Below the pieces are notes generated by a model that saw only the letters and a program-made list of their open reading frames with translations, did not search any database and was not told where the DNA came from. Both the position numbers and the translations under genes were made by a program. From Adiantum capillus-veneris (lineage: Eukaryota; Streptophyta; Polypodiopsida; Polypodiales; Pteridaceae), in the NCBI GenBank assembly GCA_014529385.2, contig CM043950.1:153812445-153876444 (forward strand): DNA of 64,000 nucleotides, read 5' to 3'. Positions 10,634 to 21,057 of the stretch are shown here, one piece after another (within the stretch, counting starts at the first letter, position 1; every line of letters starts with the position of its first letter).

Positions 10634-12166
10634 TGATAGCGGGAAAAAGAGAAGTGCAATCGGGTGGCCTCTGTACTCGTGCACACTCCACAAGCCACGC
10701 CTCATGCAAACGAGCAAAGAACAAAACAAAGGGGGCACCACCCTAAATTAAGAGGTTTAGGGACCTCACACATAGTGCACATAGGCAAGTGAGACTTCTG
10801 GCATTATGATGGCATCAAAACATATGGCAAAACACATAGAAATGAAGCTTAGGGACCTTATGTAGCATATATATACACAAGACATTAGCTTAACAATACA
10901 ACGGCATCTGATCATACATAACAAGGATATAGAGAAGCAAGCCAAGGATGGCATAATCCCTTGTCAAAAACAATCAACCCAGCAAGTAGGTATGATCCTA
11001 CTAGCAACACATCAATACCTTAGAGAATGATGGCGAGGATGGTGGCCATGGAGCATGAGAGAAGACTCCTTATTTAGGTTTTAGGGCTAGTAATGTAGCA
11101 TACTAGAGGGAGAGAGAGAGAGGGAGAGAGAGTAGAGCTGCATCCATAGCTCCTCGTTGTGAGCAATGTCGTCATAGCTTCGTTGCTTGGTGAAGTGGGT
11201 GAAGTGTTGGTTTTGAGTGAGAGAAGGCCTCCTTATATAGGTTTCTGAGAGGGTTTAGGATTAGGGATAAACATGCTTAAATCCGCTGATTGGGGTTACT
11301 TTTTGCTTAGGGTGGTCAACAGATTGAGGTCACCTGATATGTCACCATCAAGATATTCTCTAGAGTGATGTGAGAGGGGAGGGTAAATGCTGATTTTTCT
11401 TATTGTGACACATGGGGATAAGGCCTTGACCAGCATTTAAGAGCAGGTAAGGTGGCTGTTGAAACTGGAGGTTCTGCACATGTCAGGGGGGGACCTGCCG
11501 GGGGGGGGGGGTGGCAGCTGGGTCCTCCAGAATATCAAATTCTCAAAAAATCCTCAACCATGGCTTCTTTTGACATGTGTTCTTTGAAAAAATCAGCATG
11601 TCTCTTTTCAACTCAAAAGTCTTTATCCCTGTTGACTCACCTTTACCATAAGATTTTCCCCTTTTCTCCTCCTGTAACTGCATTGTTGATGCCCAATCAC
11701 TGCTTCTAGTAACAGTGAACTGTTACCTATCAAATACTTATGGTGCAGTAAAAAATATTTACCATGGGTAAAAAAGTTACTGTAGGTAAAAAGTGATGTG
11801 TATTTACCATGTAGGTGAAAAATATTTACTGTAGGTAAAAAATATTTACTGTGGTAAAAAATATTTACTGTCGGTAAAAAAGTGAAAACGGAGTATGCTG
11901 TGCTGTGAGTCCACACGAACATCCTCATGTAAATTTCACTAGAAATTCACACCTAGAATGGGCTATTCTGTAAGATATAGGTTGTAGGCATGCATAAGAG
12001 CTCGTTCCCACGTATCTTCTGTCCATGGCACTTTTTACTCTTTGGTGCTTGTGAAGTAGATTTTTCTTCTCTTTCGAGATCCCTTGGACTAGAGTATCCT
12101 CATCTCCCCAACAACTGACTGTGCCTTTATTGCATCTTCAGAAGGGGTCCTAAAAACCATGCATCA
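10634..12166 (-). repeat. Element A 5' LTR
   Basis: Starts (minus strand) at 12166 with TGATGCATGG and ends at 10634 with CCCGCTATCA, next to the putative PBS. It is the promoter-bearing LTR of this copy. Confidence 0.96.
11231..11240 (-). promoter_or_regulatory. TATA box in element A 5' LTR
   Basis: Minus-strand CTATATAAGG, conserved in both LTRs. Its position late in the LTR fits the end of U3, with transcription starting shortly after it toward the PBS. Confidence 0.6.
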
Positions 12167-12171
12167 CACAC

Positions 12172-13261
12172 ACTCAAAAATTAAGCACAAATATTCAAAT
12201 TTGGCTCAATTGGTAATGCATTTAGGCTTACACCTAATGATTGCACACTTTTTATGAACATTTCACAATCAAAAATCATTTTGGTGCCCCAATTGACCAT
12301 CAATCATTGAAAATCAAGTGGTCTTGGCTAGGCACACACACTCAATTTTAGCCCAAATTTTTGTCAATTAGGCTTATCCAATGATTGAATTAGCTTAGTA
12401 TGCACATCAATACATAGTCGCATACTCATAAATCATTAATTCCATCACTTTTTATGTATGCACACATTCAAGATTAGGTGCACACACACTTGAAAATTTT
12501 GACAATTTTTTTTTCCTCTTTGGTGCATGCACACACACAATGATTTTTATGCACACACATAAATTCTTGATGAGAATTAAGCATTATGTTGATATACACA
12601 AGGTTTATTAGTCAAAATTTGATCATCAATTTCATTCCAAGTGAATCAAATTAGGTGCAAAGTGTAGGTCAATTGACTTACACACCTAATTTTAGCAAAT
12701 AATTAGCAACATTGAACCACATTAATCAATCAAGAATTGACATGAGCAAGTAGTGCACTTACATCATAATTACACTCCAAGCTATTCCTATTGCTCCACG
12801 CGAAGACGCATCATTGCACACACAAGTGTGTGCACCATCAAATCGGCTCCAGAATTGACCATTTTAAGCCAAAATTCAAACACTCAAATAATCAAGTTAG
12901 ACATAAATTAGCACAATTAACTTGATTAGAGTGATGATTCCACCTCTTGAAAGGGGATATAGCATACTTTACACTTTAAATGTTAGCGGTTAGGTTAGCA
13001 AAGTTAGTCAAAAATTAATAAAAATTAGCATGAAATTAGTACAATTAGCATGGAATTGAAGCGAAAAAATTAGCAAGGGTTAGTATGAAATTAGTGAAAT
13101 TGGGGGTTTCGGGTATTCATAACTCAACAATTAGCTTCAATTTCTTGCATATCATTATCAAATCAAACCAAAATTGAGTTACACACACTCAAAAACCAAT
13201 GAAATTAGTAGGGAAATTACTTATTCTAAACATCTTATACTCACTAGCTTAGGCTGTCGAT
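12172..13261. other. AT-rich non-coding DNA, probable leader of element B
   Basis: No gene found. The stretch is rich in CACACA and AATTAG words, like 1020-2225. It ends at the minus-strand PBS at 13262-13278, so on the minus strand it would be the untranslated leader after the PBS of element B. Confidence 0.45.
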
Positions 13262-14106
13262 CCCTGGCAACAACGCCAAATGTAGGGAGGTGTTGTAGCA
13301 CGACCTAATCGCAACCCACACAAAATTATCAAATCCGTGGATCGGCAACCTGGCTAGGGCATGGAAGCACGAGCATTGAATGAATAGAAATAGATAAAGG
13401 ATTCAAGAGAATACCTCACCAATGCAAGTAGAGATTAGCCATGGCAAGACTAACTCTTAACATACTCTAATCACTAATCAATCCACTTTTACACACATCA
13501 AGTCCACAGAATTCCGACTTACTATAGATTAGAAACCCCAAGCACACTAATGATAAGCACACACTAATTACATTGGTGTTGGCCTCTCCAATCACCATAT
13601 GCCAATCATGGCACTTCATTAATAGCTATACACACGAAGTGAATGGCGCTAGAGGTTCATAAAACCTATCCACACACAAACAAACAATCGGGCACACACA
13701 CTAATTACAAGATTAAGACCCAACTTAATCAACCTAATTAGTGATGCTAAATATCGCAATCAAATGCTCGTAGAAGGATAAGAGTGGTTAATAGCAAGAA
13801 AAGTACATACCTCTCTCAAATCTAGAATAATGAGAGTGTAATACTACCTCATGACATAATGAAATGTAGAGAAGATAAAACTAATGAGAAAATAAGAATT
13901 AAATTATCAAGCTTCTCTGATTACAATGGATTAGTCATAGCCTCTTAAGCATGGGCATTAAGCTCAAGGCTAAGCCATCCATAGAGTAAGCACTGTAGAG
14001 AGAGAAAGAGAGAGCTCTCAAAAGTGGATCCTCAAGAGTGGATACTCAAGAATAAAGCCTCCTTGCATAAAGGCTTCCTTTTGAAGGCTTTCACCACAAT
14101 CTCTTC
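13262..14106 (-). mobile_element. Element B: primer binding site and inner part of its 5' LTR
   Basis: On the minus strand an LTR end ...CCTCCCTACA (edge at 13281) is followed two bases later by TGGCGTTGTTGCCAGGG (13262-13278). This resembles the tRNA-Asp-type site TGGCGCCGTTGCCGGGG of Athila-like gypsy elements, with three mismatches. The LTR extends right from 13281. Its outer end is not visible because a second LTR starts at 14107. The body of B would be 12172-13261 plus the sequence left of 2225, split by element A. Confidence 0.5.
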
Positions 14107-14311
14107 TGTTATAATAATCAATATCTAATTCTCCTAAATGATTTTCTCATATTAAAATGATCATTTAATGTGGGGAAGTTCCAGGGGAGAAAAATCTAGA
14201 ATATTGTTTAAGCTAGCAGACCGGCCACAATAGGGATCCAAAGGAGGGAAAATAGGGATCCAAAGGGGGGGTCATCTGCAAAAGAGCCATGTGCAACAAT
14301 GGGCTAAAAAG

Positions 14312-14701
14312 TGTTGAAGATGATGAAACAGGAAACAGAAGGAAGACAACAACTCAGAGTAGGAAGAAGATGGAGAAGGAGAAGACACAGAGCTTGCGTA
14401 CGAGATCTCTGTAGTCTCTCTCTCTGTATTAGAATAATAGTGTATACAAACTCAGAGCTATAAAGCTTATATGAAGGAGAAGATGGAGAAGGAGAAGACA
14501 CAGAGCTTGCGTACGAGATCTCTGTAGTCTCTCTCTCTGTATTAGAATAATAGTGTATACAAACTCAGAGCTACAAAGCTTATATGAAACCCTAAGAGAT
14601 AAGGTGTCCTTTCACACCAGATGTCCAGGGGGAAAAACCCGGTGGGAGAAAAGTGCCCCTGGTGAAGCGCGTATACACACTAACACTACTACATGTCTAC
14701 A
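14312..14701 (-). repeat. Element C 3' LTR with internal duplication
   Basis: Contains two copies of a 113-bp block (starting near 14365 and 14478). The block includes the TATA-like CATATAAGC on the minus strand, so this LTR has two promoter-like boxes where the other LTR has one (near 19490-19498). Confidence 0.93.
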
Positions 14702-14711
14702 AATCCCCCTT
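14702..14711 (-). other. Element C polypurine tract
   Basis: Minus strand AAGGGGGATT, directly at the inner edge of the 3' LTR. Confidence 0.88.
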
Positions 14712-14748
14712 GCAGTGATAGTGTGAATCCGTACAAGGTAGAAGATCA

Positions 14749-16454
14749 TCATGTGTATGAGAGTAAGCCCAAAGCTTTTCGAAAAGCTTCAAACTTTTCT
14801 CGTGATAACGCCTTCGTAAATAGATCTGCAATGTTATCCTGTGTAGGACAGTAAGTTAGTGTGATCTCCCCTGCATGTAGCCTTTCCCTGACATAGTGGT
14901 AGTGAACCTCTATGTGCTTTGTTATTGCATGAAATACTGGATTCCTTGCAACTGCCATAGCACTCTGACTGTCTGTGAAAATGGTAGTGGGTGCCTGTTG
15001 ACACTCACAAAGATCTATCAATAACCTACGTATCCATACACAATCAACTGTTGCCGTGAAAGCTGCCCTGTACTCAGCTTCACAAGTTGATGTAGCCACT
15101 GTGGGTTGCTTCTTGCTTAGCCAAGTTGCTTCTTGCTTAGCCAAGATATACATGCATTTCCCAAGAAAAAACAATTGCCACTTGTGGAATGTCGTGTGTC
15201 AAAATCACTAGCCCAATCTGAATCGCTGTAACCAAGAAGCTGCATAGAACTGTGCTTTCCATACATATCCCCCCTTGGAAAGAACATGGCAAGATTAGGG
15301 GTACCTGAAAGGTAACGAAGTATGCGCTTCACAGCCTGCCAATGATGCATACCTGGGCTGTGCATAAATCTGCTTGCTTGTGAAACCCCAAATTGAATGT
15401 CTGGACGAGTGTTGCCTGCCAAATATATCAAGCAACCAACCGCTGATGCATAAGTATGTACATCAAAAGGTTCTCCAGCATCGTGCATGCTCAACTTTGA
15501 TCCAGTTTCTACGAGTGTAGAGATTGGTTTACAATTTTGCATACCAAACTTGTCTAAAATTTTATGCAAATATTTTGCCTGCAGCATGTATATGCCATCC
15601 TCTGATTGCACAAACTGAATACCCAAGTAATAATGTAGCAAACCAAGATCAGACATCTCAAAGGTTTTTCTCAAAGCATCTTTAAACGCTTCAATTTCAT
15701 CTGCACTATTGCCTGTAAGAAGCATATCATCCACATAAAGTGTTAGCATAATCAAAACTCCATCTCTCTTTTTGACATACAAAGTACTTTCTGTTGGACT
15801 ATTCTGAAATCCCTGGCCAATCAAATAAGTTTGTATCTTCTCATACCATGCTCTTGGAGCCTGTTTGAGACCATACAAAGCTTTACGCAATCTACATACC
15901 TTTTGCTCTTGACCTTTTACAACAAAACCACTTGGTTGAATTACATAAACTTCTTCTTGCAAATCACCATTCAAAAAAGCAGTTTTGATATCCAACTGAT
16001 GCACTTTCCAACCATGATGAGCAGCAATTGCAACTAGTGATCTAACTGTGGACGCACGAGAAGTAGGAGCAAAGGTTTCATCATAATCTATGCCTTTCTG
16101 TTGCGCATAGCCTTTTGCTACAAGCCTTGCTTTGTACCTGTCAACAGTACCATCTTGTTTCCTTTTTACCTTAAAAACCCACTTTGTACCAATAGGCTTT
16201 TTACCTATAGGCAAGTCCACTAGATCCCATGTATGATTCTTATGAATAGAATCAATTTCTTGCTGCATAGCATCTTTCCACTGAACACACTCTAAAGCTT
16301 GTTCAAACGAATCAGGCTCATCTGCATCACAAAGAGTGCTAAAGCAAGCCAAATCTACTTGCTCTCTGCCAAAAGTAGTACCAACACGTGTTTTTCGTGG
16401 CAACGGTGCATCCAACTTGCTATCCTGCAAAGTTTTCTGAACCCATTTAGGCAA
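14749..16454 (-). pseudogene. Element C reverse transcriptase and RNase H
   Basis: 15117-16454 is an open copia RT (RVT_2) with WKVHQLDIKTAFLNGDL, LYGLKQAPRAWYEKI and the active site LYVDDMLL intact, followed by the start of RNase H (GYSDSDWASD). RNase H is cut by a 20-bp tandem duplication at 15105-15144, which shifts the frame. Its remainder (AEYRAAF, FTDSQSAMAVA, HIEVHYHYVRE, ADLFTKAL) is read in 14749-15174. The copia end of pol lies about 45 bp from the PPT. Confidence 0.93.
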
Positions 16455-17866
16455 GGTTCTTTCTTCCCTGATTGCTCTTCACGCACAATTTCCTCTACAT
16501 CATGAGGTGTCACATGCTGATCAAAAGATTGATCAAGATTATCAACCTGTTGTGATTCTTGATTCTCCACAAAAGAAGGAAGCAAACCTTCAAATACATC
16601 ATGTGTCTGCATATGCGGTACATCAAAAGCAACCATAGGTTGAGCAGTAGTTTCTGCAAAAATTACATCACTACTTTCAAAAATCTTGTTTGTAGCAGGA
16701 TTGTAAAGTCTATAACCTTTACTTCCACTACTGTACCCCACAAATATACATTTGATTGCCTTATCATCAAGCTTCCCACGTAACTGCTGAGGGATGTGAG
16801 CATAAGCAAGACAACCAAAAACACGAAGATAACTGACTGAAGGTTTTCTGTCATACCAAGCTTCATATGGAGTAATGGTCTTCAAGGAAACAGTAGGACA
16901 CCTGTTCAAAACATGTGCTGCACAAGCAACTGCCTCCATCCATAGCTTATGAGGCAAACTCTTAGCCTTGAGCATATATCTAGCCGTCTCCATTAAAGAC
17001 CTATTCTTCCTTTCTGCAACACCATTCTGTTGTGGTGTGTATGGCATAGTGCATTGGTGTTTAATGCCTTTCTTTCCCAAAAAATCCTTAAATGCACCTG
17101 ACATGTATTCACATCCTCGATCGGTACGAAGAGTCTGTACTTTGCAACCTGTTTCATTTTCAACCATGGTGACATAATGTTGAAAAACTGCAAACACATC
17201 TGACTTTGCTTTGAGTGGATACACCCAACAAAACTTGGAAAAGTCATCAATGAAGGTCACAAAATAAAGGCTGTTTCCTATAGATGGCGTCCTCATAGGA
17301 CCACATACATCACTGTGTACAAGCTGCAACTTTCGTGTCGCTCTAACTGAACCATCCTGCGAAAATGCAAATCTGTGCATCTTTCCAAGAACGCAACCTT
17401 CACATACATGTCTTGGTGGCATCTCCAATAAAGACAAATCATGCACCATATTATGACGTTGTAAAGTCATCAAACTGCCATAACTAACATGCCCAAATCT
17501 AGCATGCCACAACTCAGCATCCTGTATGTTCTGAGTCTTTGTTTCTGCAATACATACCTGAATCTGCTTTTCATAATGATCTAGCACAAATAGTCCATTT
17601 TCCAGCGTACCTGTAGTGATAAGAGAATAACCATTCTCTCGATCTCGTACAACACATCTGTCATCCTAAAAAATGACCCGAAGACCATTTTTTGCAAGAG
17701 AGGATACAGACAACAAATTCTTCTTGATCCCTAGAACATATAAGACATCTGGCAAGCATAAATCTGAACCATCTGAAATAGTAATCAAAATCTTACCAAC
17801 GCTTTTGATTGGATAAGAAGAATTATTTGCACATGTCACGTTCTTTCCTGCTGGAGCTGTATCCAA
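16355..17866 (-). pseudogene. Element C protease end and integrase
   Basis: In frame with gag after its TAA; a second stop, TAG, is at 17666-17668. The segment 17665-16355 is open and carries the pre-integrase zinc region (LWHARFGHVS then CEGCVLGKMHR) and the integrase core: HSDVCGP, LRTDRGCEY and NGVAERKNRS give the D, D, E triad, all present. It then leaves the proper frame near 16455, where RT continues in a different one, so there is a frameshift of one or two bases between integrase and RT. It acts, when intact, to insert the cDNA into the nuclear genome. Confidence 0.9.
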
Positions 17867-18937
17867 TTAACAAAACAAATCCTTCCTTGAAGTAATATGC
17901 CTGGATGCACCACTATCAAAGTACCAAATCATTTGTGTCTTGTCATCACTGTAAGCAAAAAAATCTGAACATACTACAAAAGCATAAGAATCCTGCACAA
18001 AGTTTGCAGACTCTTCTTTAGCTGTAGAAGAATCACCACAAGCTGAAACAACCAAACTTGACTCTTTCTTCTTTTCTTTAGCAATTCGCTTTTTACACTC
18101 AGTAATGTAGTGACCAGGTTTCTTGCAGTAGTGACATTTACCTTTCTTCTTGGACTTGTCGGAATCACCTTTAGACTTCTCTAAAGACTGTCCTGCACCA
18201 GACTTGGAGTGATGAGCACTCTCTTTACCCTTGCTTTTGTTATGTACAACAAGAGCATGATCCATACCATCCACCTGTAAAGACTTGTTCTTACGTGATT
18301 GATCCTCTTGCAATAGCAAAGCCACTAACTCTTCAAAATGAAGAGGCTCAGGATTAGCTCGCAAAGACAGAGTCAAAGAAGTCTGAAAAGTCAAATAAGA
18401 TGGTGGTAGTGAATTGAGTATTTTGGAAACCAAGTCCTTCTCTGGAATCACTTCATCAATGCTAAGCAATTGCTCTTTAAGATCCCTGATTTTTGTAAGA
18501 TGCTCGACAATATCATCACCTGCGTCCATCTGTATTTTGTCAAGTTGTTTCTTCAAAAACTCTATTCTGGCAGCGTTTCTTCCTCCAAACATAGCTTGCA
18601 GAGTGTTCCAAGCATCCTCAGAAGTTCTGCAAGATCTCATATGTGGTGTGATTGTCCTCTTTATGGTTAAGGCAATCACAGCCATAGCTTGTGCATCTTT
18701 AGTATCCCATCTCTTTTGCTCTGGAGTGACTTGTGAGGGTCCTGCACCAACAGCTGCACCACGACCAGGCGTGGCAGGTGCAATGCTACCTGGACGAACT
18801 TCATCTCCAGATACATAATCCCACAATCCTTTACCAACCAAAACATTTTTGGCCATAAAAGACCAAAGAGAATAGTTGGTACCATCCAATTTGTCTTCGG
18901 ACGCACCAAAAATCTCTTTCTCCATAGATTGAGCCAT
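17867..18937 (-). CDS. gag: Element C gag and start of protease
   Basis: Start chosen at the ATG at 18937 (MAQSMEKEIFGASED); the frame runs a little further up without a better start. The N-terminal part is a copia gag of the UBN2 type (LDGTNYSLWSFMAKNVL, then EDAWNTLQAMFGG and the LKKQLDKIQM region). A CX2CX4HX4C zinc knuckle (CHYCKKPGHYITEC) is near residue 270. The protease begins with WYFDSGASRHIT, keeping the DSG active site. A TAA at 17867-17869 then stops the frame inside protease, after DLFC. Coding continues in frame on the far side. Confidence 0.92.
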   Translation of the reverse strand: MAQSMEKEIFGASEDKLDGTNYSLWSFMAKNVLVGKGLWDYVSGDEVRPGSIAPATPGRGAAVGAGPSQVTPEQKRWDTKDAQAMAVIALTIKRTITPHMRSCRTSEDAWNTLQAMFGGRNAARIEFLKKQLDKIQMDAGDDIVEHLTKIRDLKEQLLSIDEVIPEKDLVSKILNSLPPSYLTFQTSLTLSLRANPEPLHFEELVALLLQEDQSRKNKSLQVDGMDHALVVHNKSKGKESAHHSKSGAGQSLEKSKGDSDKSKKKGKCHYCKKPGHYITECKKRIAKEKKKESSLVVSACGDSSTAKEESANFVQDSYAFVVCSDFFAYSDDKTQMIWYFDSGASRHITSRKDLFC

Positions 18938-19322
18938 ACTGTGGATGCACACAAGAGAGCAAAAGAACCTCCAAGAGATTCACAAATCTCCTCTCCAATG
19001 CAAGCAAAACTCTACACAAAATCTCAGCACAAAGCTAAGACAAGCTGCTTCCCAAAAGAACTGTTTACCTGAAGAAAATCTGTCAAAAAGCACACCCTCT
19101 TGATCTAAACGCCTCCGAAAAGTAACTTCTGCTACGCTGCTCATAACAAAATTCTGAGGGCTCGAACGGCTTTGAAAGGGGGGTAAAACCCTAGGTCACC
19201 TACTTAGAATACTCCCGGAACGTCGAGGATGCTCCCACGAGCAAATTTTCCGAAAATTGCCTGAAAACTGCGATTGCGCGCGCGGACGCGAAAACGCAAG
19301 TAGAGGCTCTGGAAATCACCTT

Positions 19323-19334
19323 GCTCTGATACCA
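19323..19334 (-). other. Element C primer binding site (initiator tRNA-Met)
   Basis: Minus strand TGGTATCAGAGC, the canonical site for the 3' end of plant initiator tRNA-Met. Confidence 0.95.
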
Positions 19335-19336
19335 AT

Positions 19337-19613
19337 TGTTGAAGATGATGAAACAAGAAACATAAGGAAGACAACAACTCAGAGTATGAAGAAGATGGAG
19401 AAGGAGAAGACACAGAGCTTGCGTACGAGATCTTTGTAGTCTCTCTCTCTATATTAGAATAATAGTGTATACAAACTCAAAGCTACAAAGCTTATATGAA
19501 ACCCTAAGAGATAAGGTGTCCTTTCACACCAGATGTCCAGGGAAAAAAACCCAGTGGGAGAAAAGTGCCCCTAGTGAAGCGCGTATACACACTAAGACTA
19601 CTACATGTCTACA
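19337..19613 (-). repeat. Element C 5' LTR
   Basis: 277 bp, TGTAGACATG...CATCTTCAACA on the minus strand. Its inner edge at 19337 is two bases from the PBS. Confidence 0.95.
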
Positions 19614-19618
19614 AAAAG

Positions 19619-19790
19619 ACCCTAAGGTTCAGCCCATTAAGACTTCCAAAATGCTAAGGTTCCAAAATTCAAAGGTTGTGTCCAAAGGTCAACCCTAGGG
19701 GAAATTGGATGCTTTGTGTGTGACCAAAAACTCTTTTCAAATCCCTACATAGGAGGGGGCGAGCCTTGGGAGTAGGGGAGAGAGAGAAAG

Positions 19791-19842
<52 letters not shown>

Positions 19843-20250
19843 CCTTTACACAAAGGGAATTAGGGACACATGTCAGCTCCCTAGCCCAGATGCCCACAAG
19901 GTGTGCCCAATTCCTATTGGATGGCCTTGGAGGTGGACCAATGAGATTTAGGCTAGAGTAAATCTAGTTTAATTAATTTAAAAAACACTTAATAAAAGAA
20001 CCAATGAGAATTAAGTCTCCTAGATGACTAATGGGCAGTCTCCCAAGGGGTCCAATGAGCATTCAGGAGCCCAATGGCTTGCCTGATTCCTATTGGCCAG
20101 GAGGCAAAGGGGTCCAATGAGAGTTTAGTTTAATTATTAAGTTACCTAAAGCTCTCACAAAAGGGGAAAGGGGGACACATATCAAAAGGCTATCACTTAT
20201 GCTGCTTAATTGTGATAGGCTAGCCTTGGGGAGGTCCAATGGGATGAGAG
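19619..20250 (+). other. Middle part of the long LTR, with CA array
   Basis: No gene. This is LTR sequence between elements C and D. It contains repeated TCCAATGAG words and the CA array. Parts match 55690-55800 and 56100-56190 in inverted orientation. Confidence 0.6.
19792..19840. repeat. (CA)n microsatellite
   Basis: About 24 CA units next to a short GA stretch. Confidence 0.96.
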
Positions 20251-20984
20251 TGTTAAGTATGGAGCCTGATTTACCCTTGTAATTTTCTGTGGTAAAAGCG
20301 CACATTTGTAAGGCCCCCATTATGAGGAGAAGCCATCGTGCGTGAAGGAAAATCACTCACCGAAAACCAAAATTTTCACAGACAAGAATCAAGGGCAACT
20401 TTAGGGGCCTCGGGGGCGGAAGCCCCCGAGACTTTTTTTCCCTCGCCGGAATATTATGGCCGGACGACGGCCGGAAAGTGGTCGGAAAACAACCGATCGG
20501 TTGGCCGGTGGACGGAAGTCAATGGCCGGTGGCCGAATTCAAAAGCGGACTTGTCTTCTCAAGGGTGGCCACACATGGGCGGATTGGAGGGTCCGATTTG
20601 GACTTATTCGCACAAGGGCGGCTACACATGGCTGCCTCTCATAAGAGAGGGCAACCCTTTTGGCCTATAAAAGGAGGCCATTTCTACACACATTTTAGAG
20701 TGTGAAGTTGATGCAACAAGGTGAGTGTAAGGTGGTGAGAGTGAAGCAAGGCGGGAGCTCTTTTAAGGGTATAATCCCTTTGTAAACTACTTTTTGTTTT
20801 GAAGTACTAAAGCCATTGAGTGGCTGCTTTCCCATGGACGTAGCCCACATTGGGTGAACCACGTATATCGTGTGTACTCTCTCTCTCTCTCTCTCTACTC
20901 TATAATCTCTTGTGTGTGAAATCTATCTCTCTCCATTAAGTGATCTACTCAAATATCTATTTAGCTACGTCTTATTTCTTAACA
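20251..20984 (+). repeat. Element D 5' LTR
   Basis: TGTTAAGTAT...CTTAACA. Contains a GC-rich block (about 20400-20560), a TATA box and a short CT array (about 20877-20898). An apparent 110-codon frame across it is repeated in the other LTR and is not a gene. Confidence 0.96.
20666..20673 (+). promoter_or_regulatory. TATA box of element D 5' LTR
   Basis: TATAAAAG in the context TTGGCCTATAAAAGGAGGCCA, with short inverted GGCC arms. Also present in the 3' LTR at 25414-25421. It marks the end of U3. Confidence 0.75.
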
Positions 20985-20986
20985 AC

Positions 20987-20998
20987 TGGTATCAGAGC
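20987..20998 (+). other. Element D primer binding site (initiator tRNA-Met)
   Basis: TGGTATCAGAGC, two bases after the 5' LTR. Confidence 0.96.
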
Positions 20999-21057
20999 AA
21001 GGTTTGCTCGTAGCTAAATTATCTCAAGGAAAGGATTTCTTGAATTGAGTGGGAGTT

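Larger units (their letters stand above)
2226..12166 (-). mobile_element. Element A: complete Ty3/gypsy LTR retrotransposon, Tat lineage
   Basis: The element is 9,941 bp with LTRs of 1,517 and 1,533 bp, both TG...CA with ATCA/TGAT ends. It is flanked by the 5-bp duplication CACAC (2221-2225 and 12167-12171). Reading the minus strand the order is 5' LTR, PBS, extra ORF, gag with zinc knuckle, protease, RT, RNase H, a second (archaeal-type) RNase H, integrase, PPT, 3' LTR. The second RNase H and the ORF upstream of gag are known marks of the Tat/Ogre branch. The LTRs differ at roughly twenty sites by eye plus a 15-bp indel, so the insertion is fairly young. The coding region is broken by three stop codons and one frameshift, so this copy is unlikely to be autonomous. 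A T-rich 3' untranslated stretch lies at about 3990-4045. Confidence 0.96.
14312..19613 (-). mobile_element. Element C: complete Ty1/copia retrotransposon
   Basis: The element is 5,302 bp with TSD AAAAG (14307-14311 and 19614-19618). The LTRs are 390 bp (14312-14701) and 277 bp (19337-19613); the longer one holds a 113-bp internal tandem duplication. Minus-strand order is LTR, initiator-Met PBS, gag, protease, integrase, RT, RNase H, PPT, LTR, which is the copia order. The LTRs differ at roughly ten sites over 277 bp. The polyprotein is broken by two stops and two frameshifts, so it is not autonomous. It is inserted in the long LTR 14107-26520. Confidence 0.97.

Noticed and set aside
19323-19334. 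TGGTATCAGAGC words (also 20987, 38218, 51256) as parts of tRNA genes
   Set aside because: Only the primer-binding complement of tRNA-Met is present, beside LTRs; no tRNA cloverleaf.
13281-19749. TGTAGGGA (13281) and TCCCTACA (19742-19749) as the two ends of one LTR around element C
   Set aside because: The 8-bp inverted ends are suggestive, but homology to the F LTR and to 26 kb runs straight across 19749, so I take 14107-26520 as the LTR and the 19749 end as chance.
20338-20670. 110-codon frame in the element D 5' LTR, repeated at 25086-25418
   Set aside because: It is LTR sequence copied in both LTRs; no family match and it spans the promoter region.
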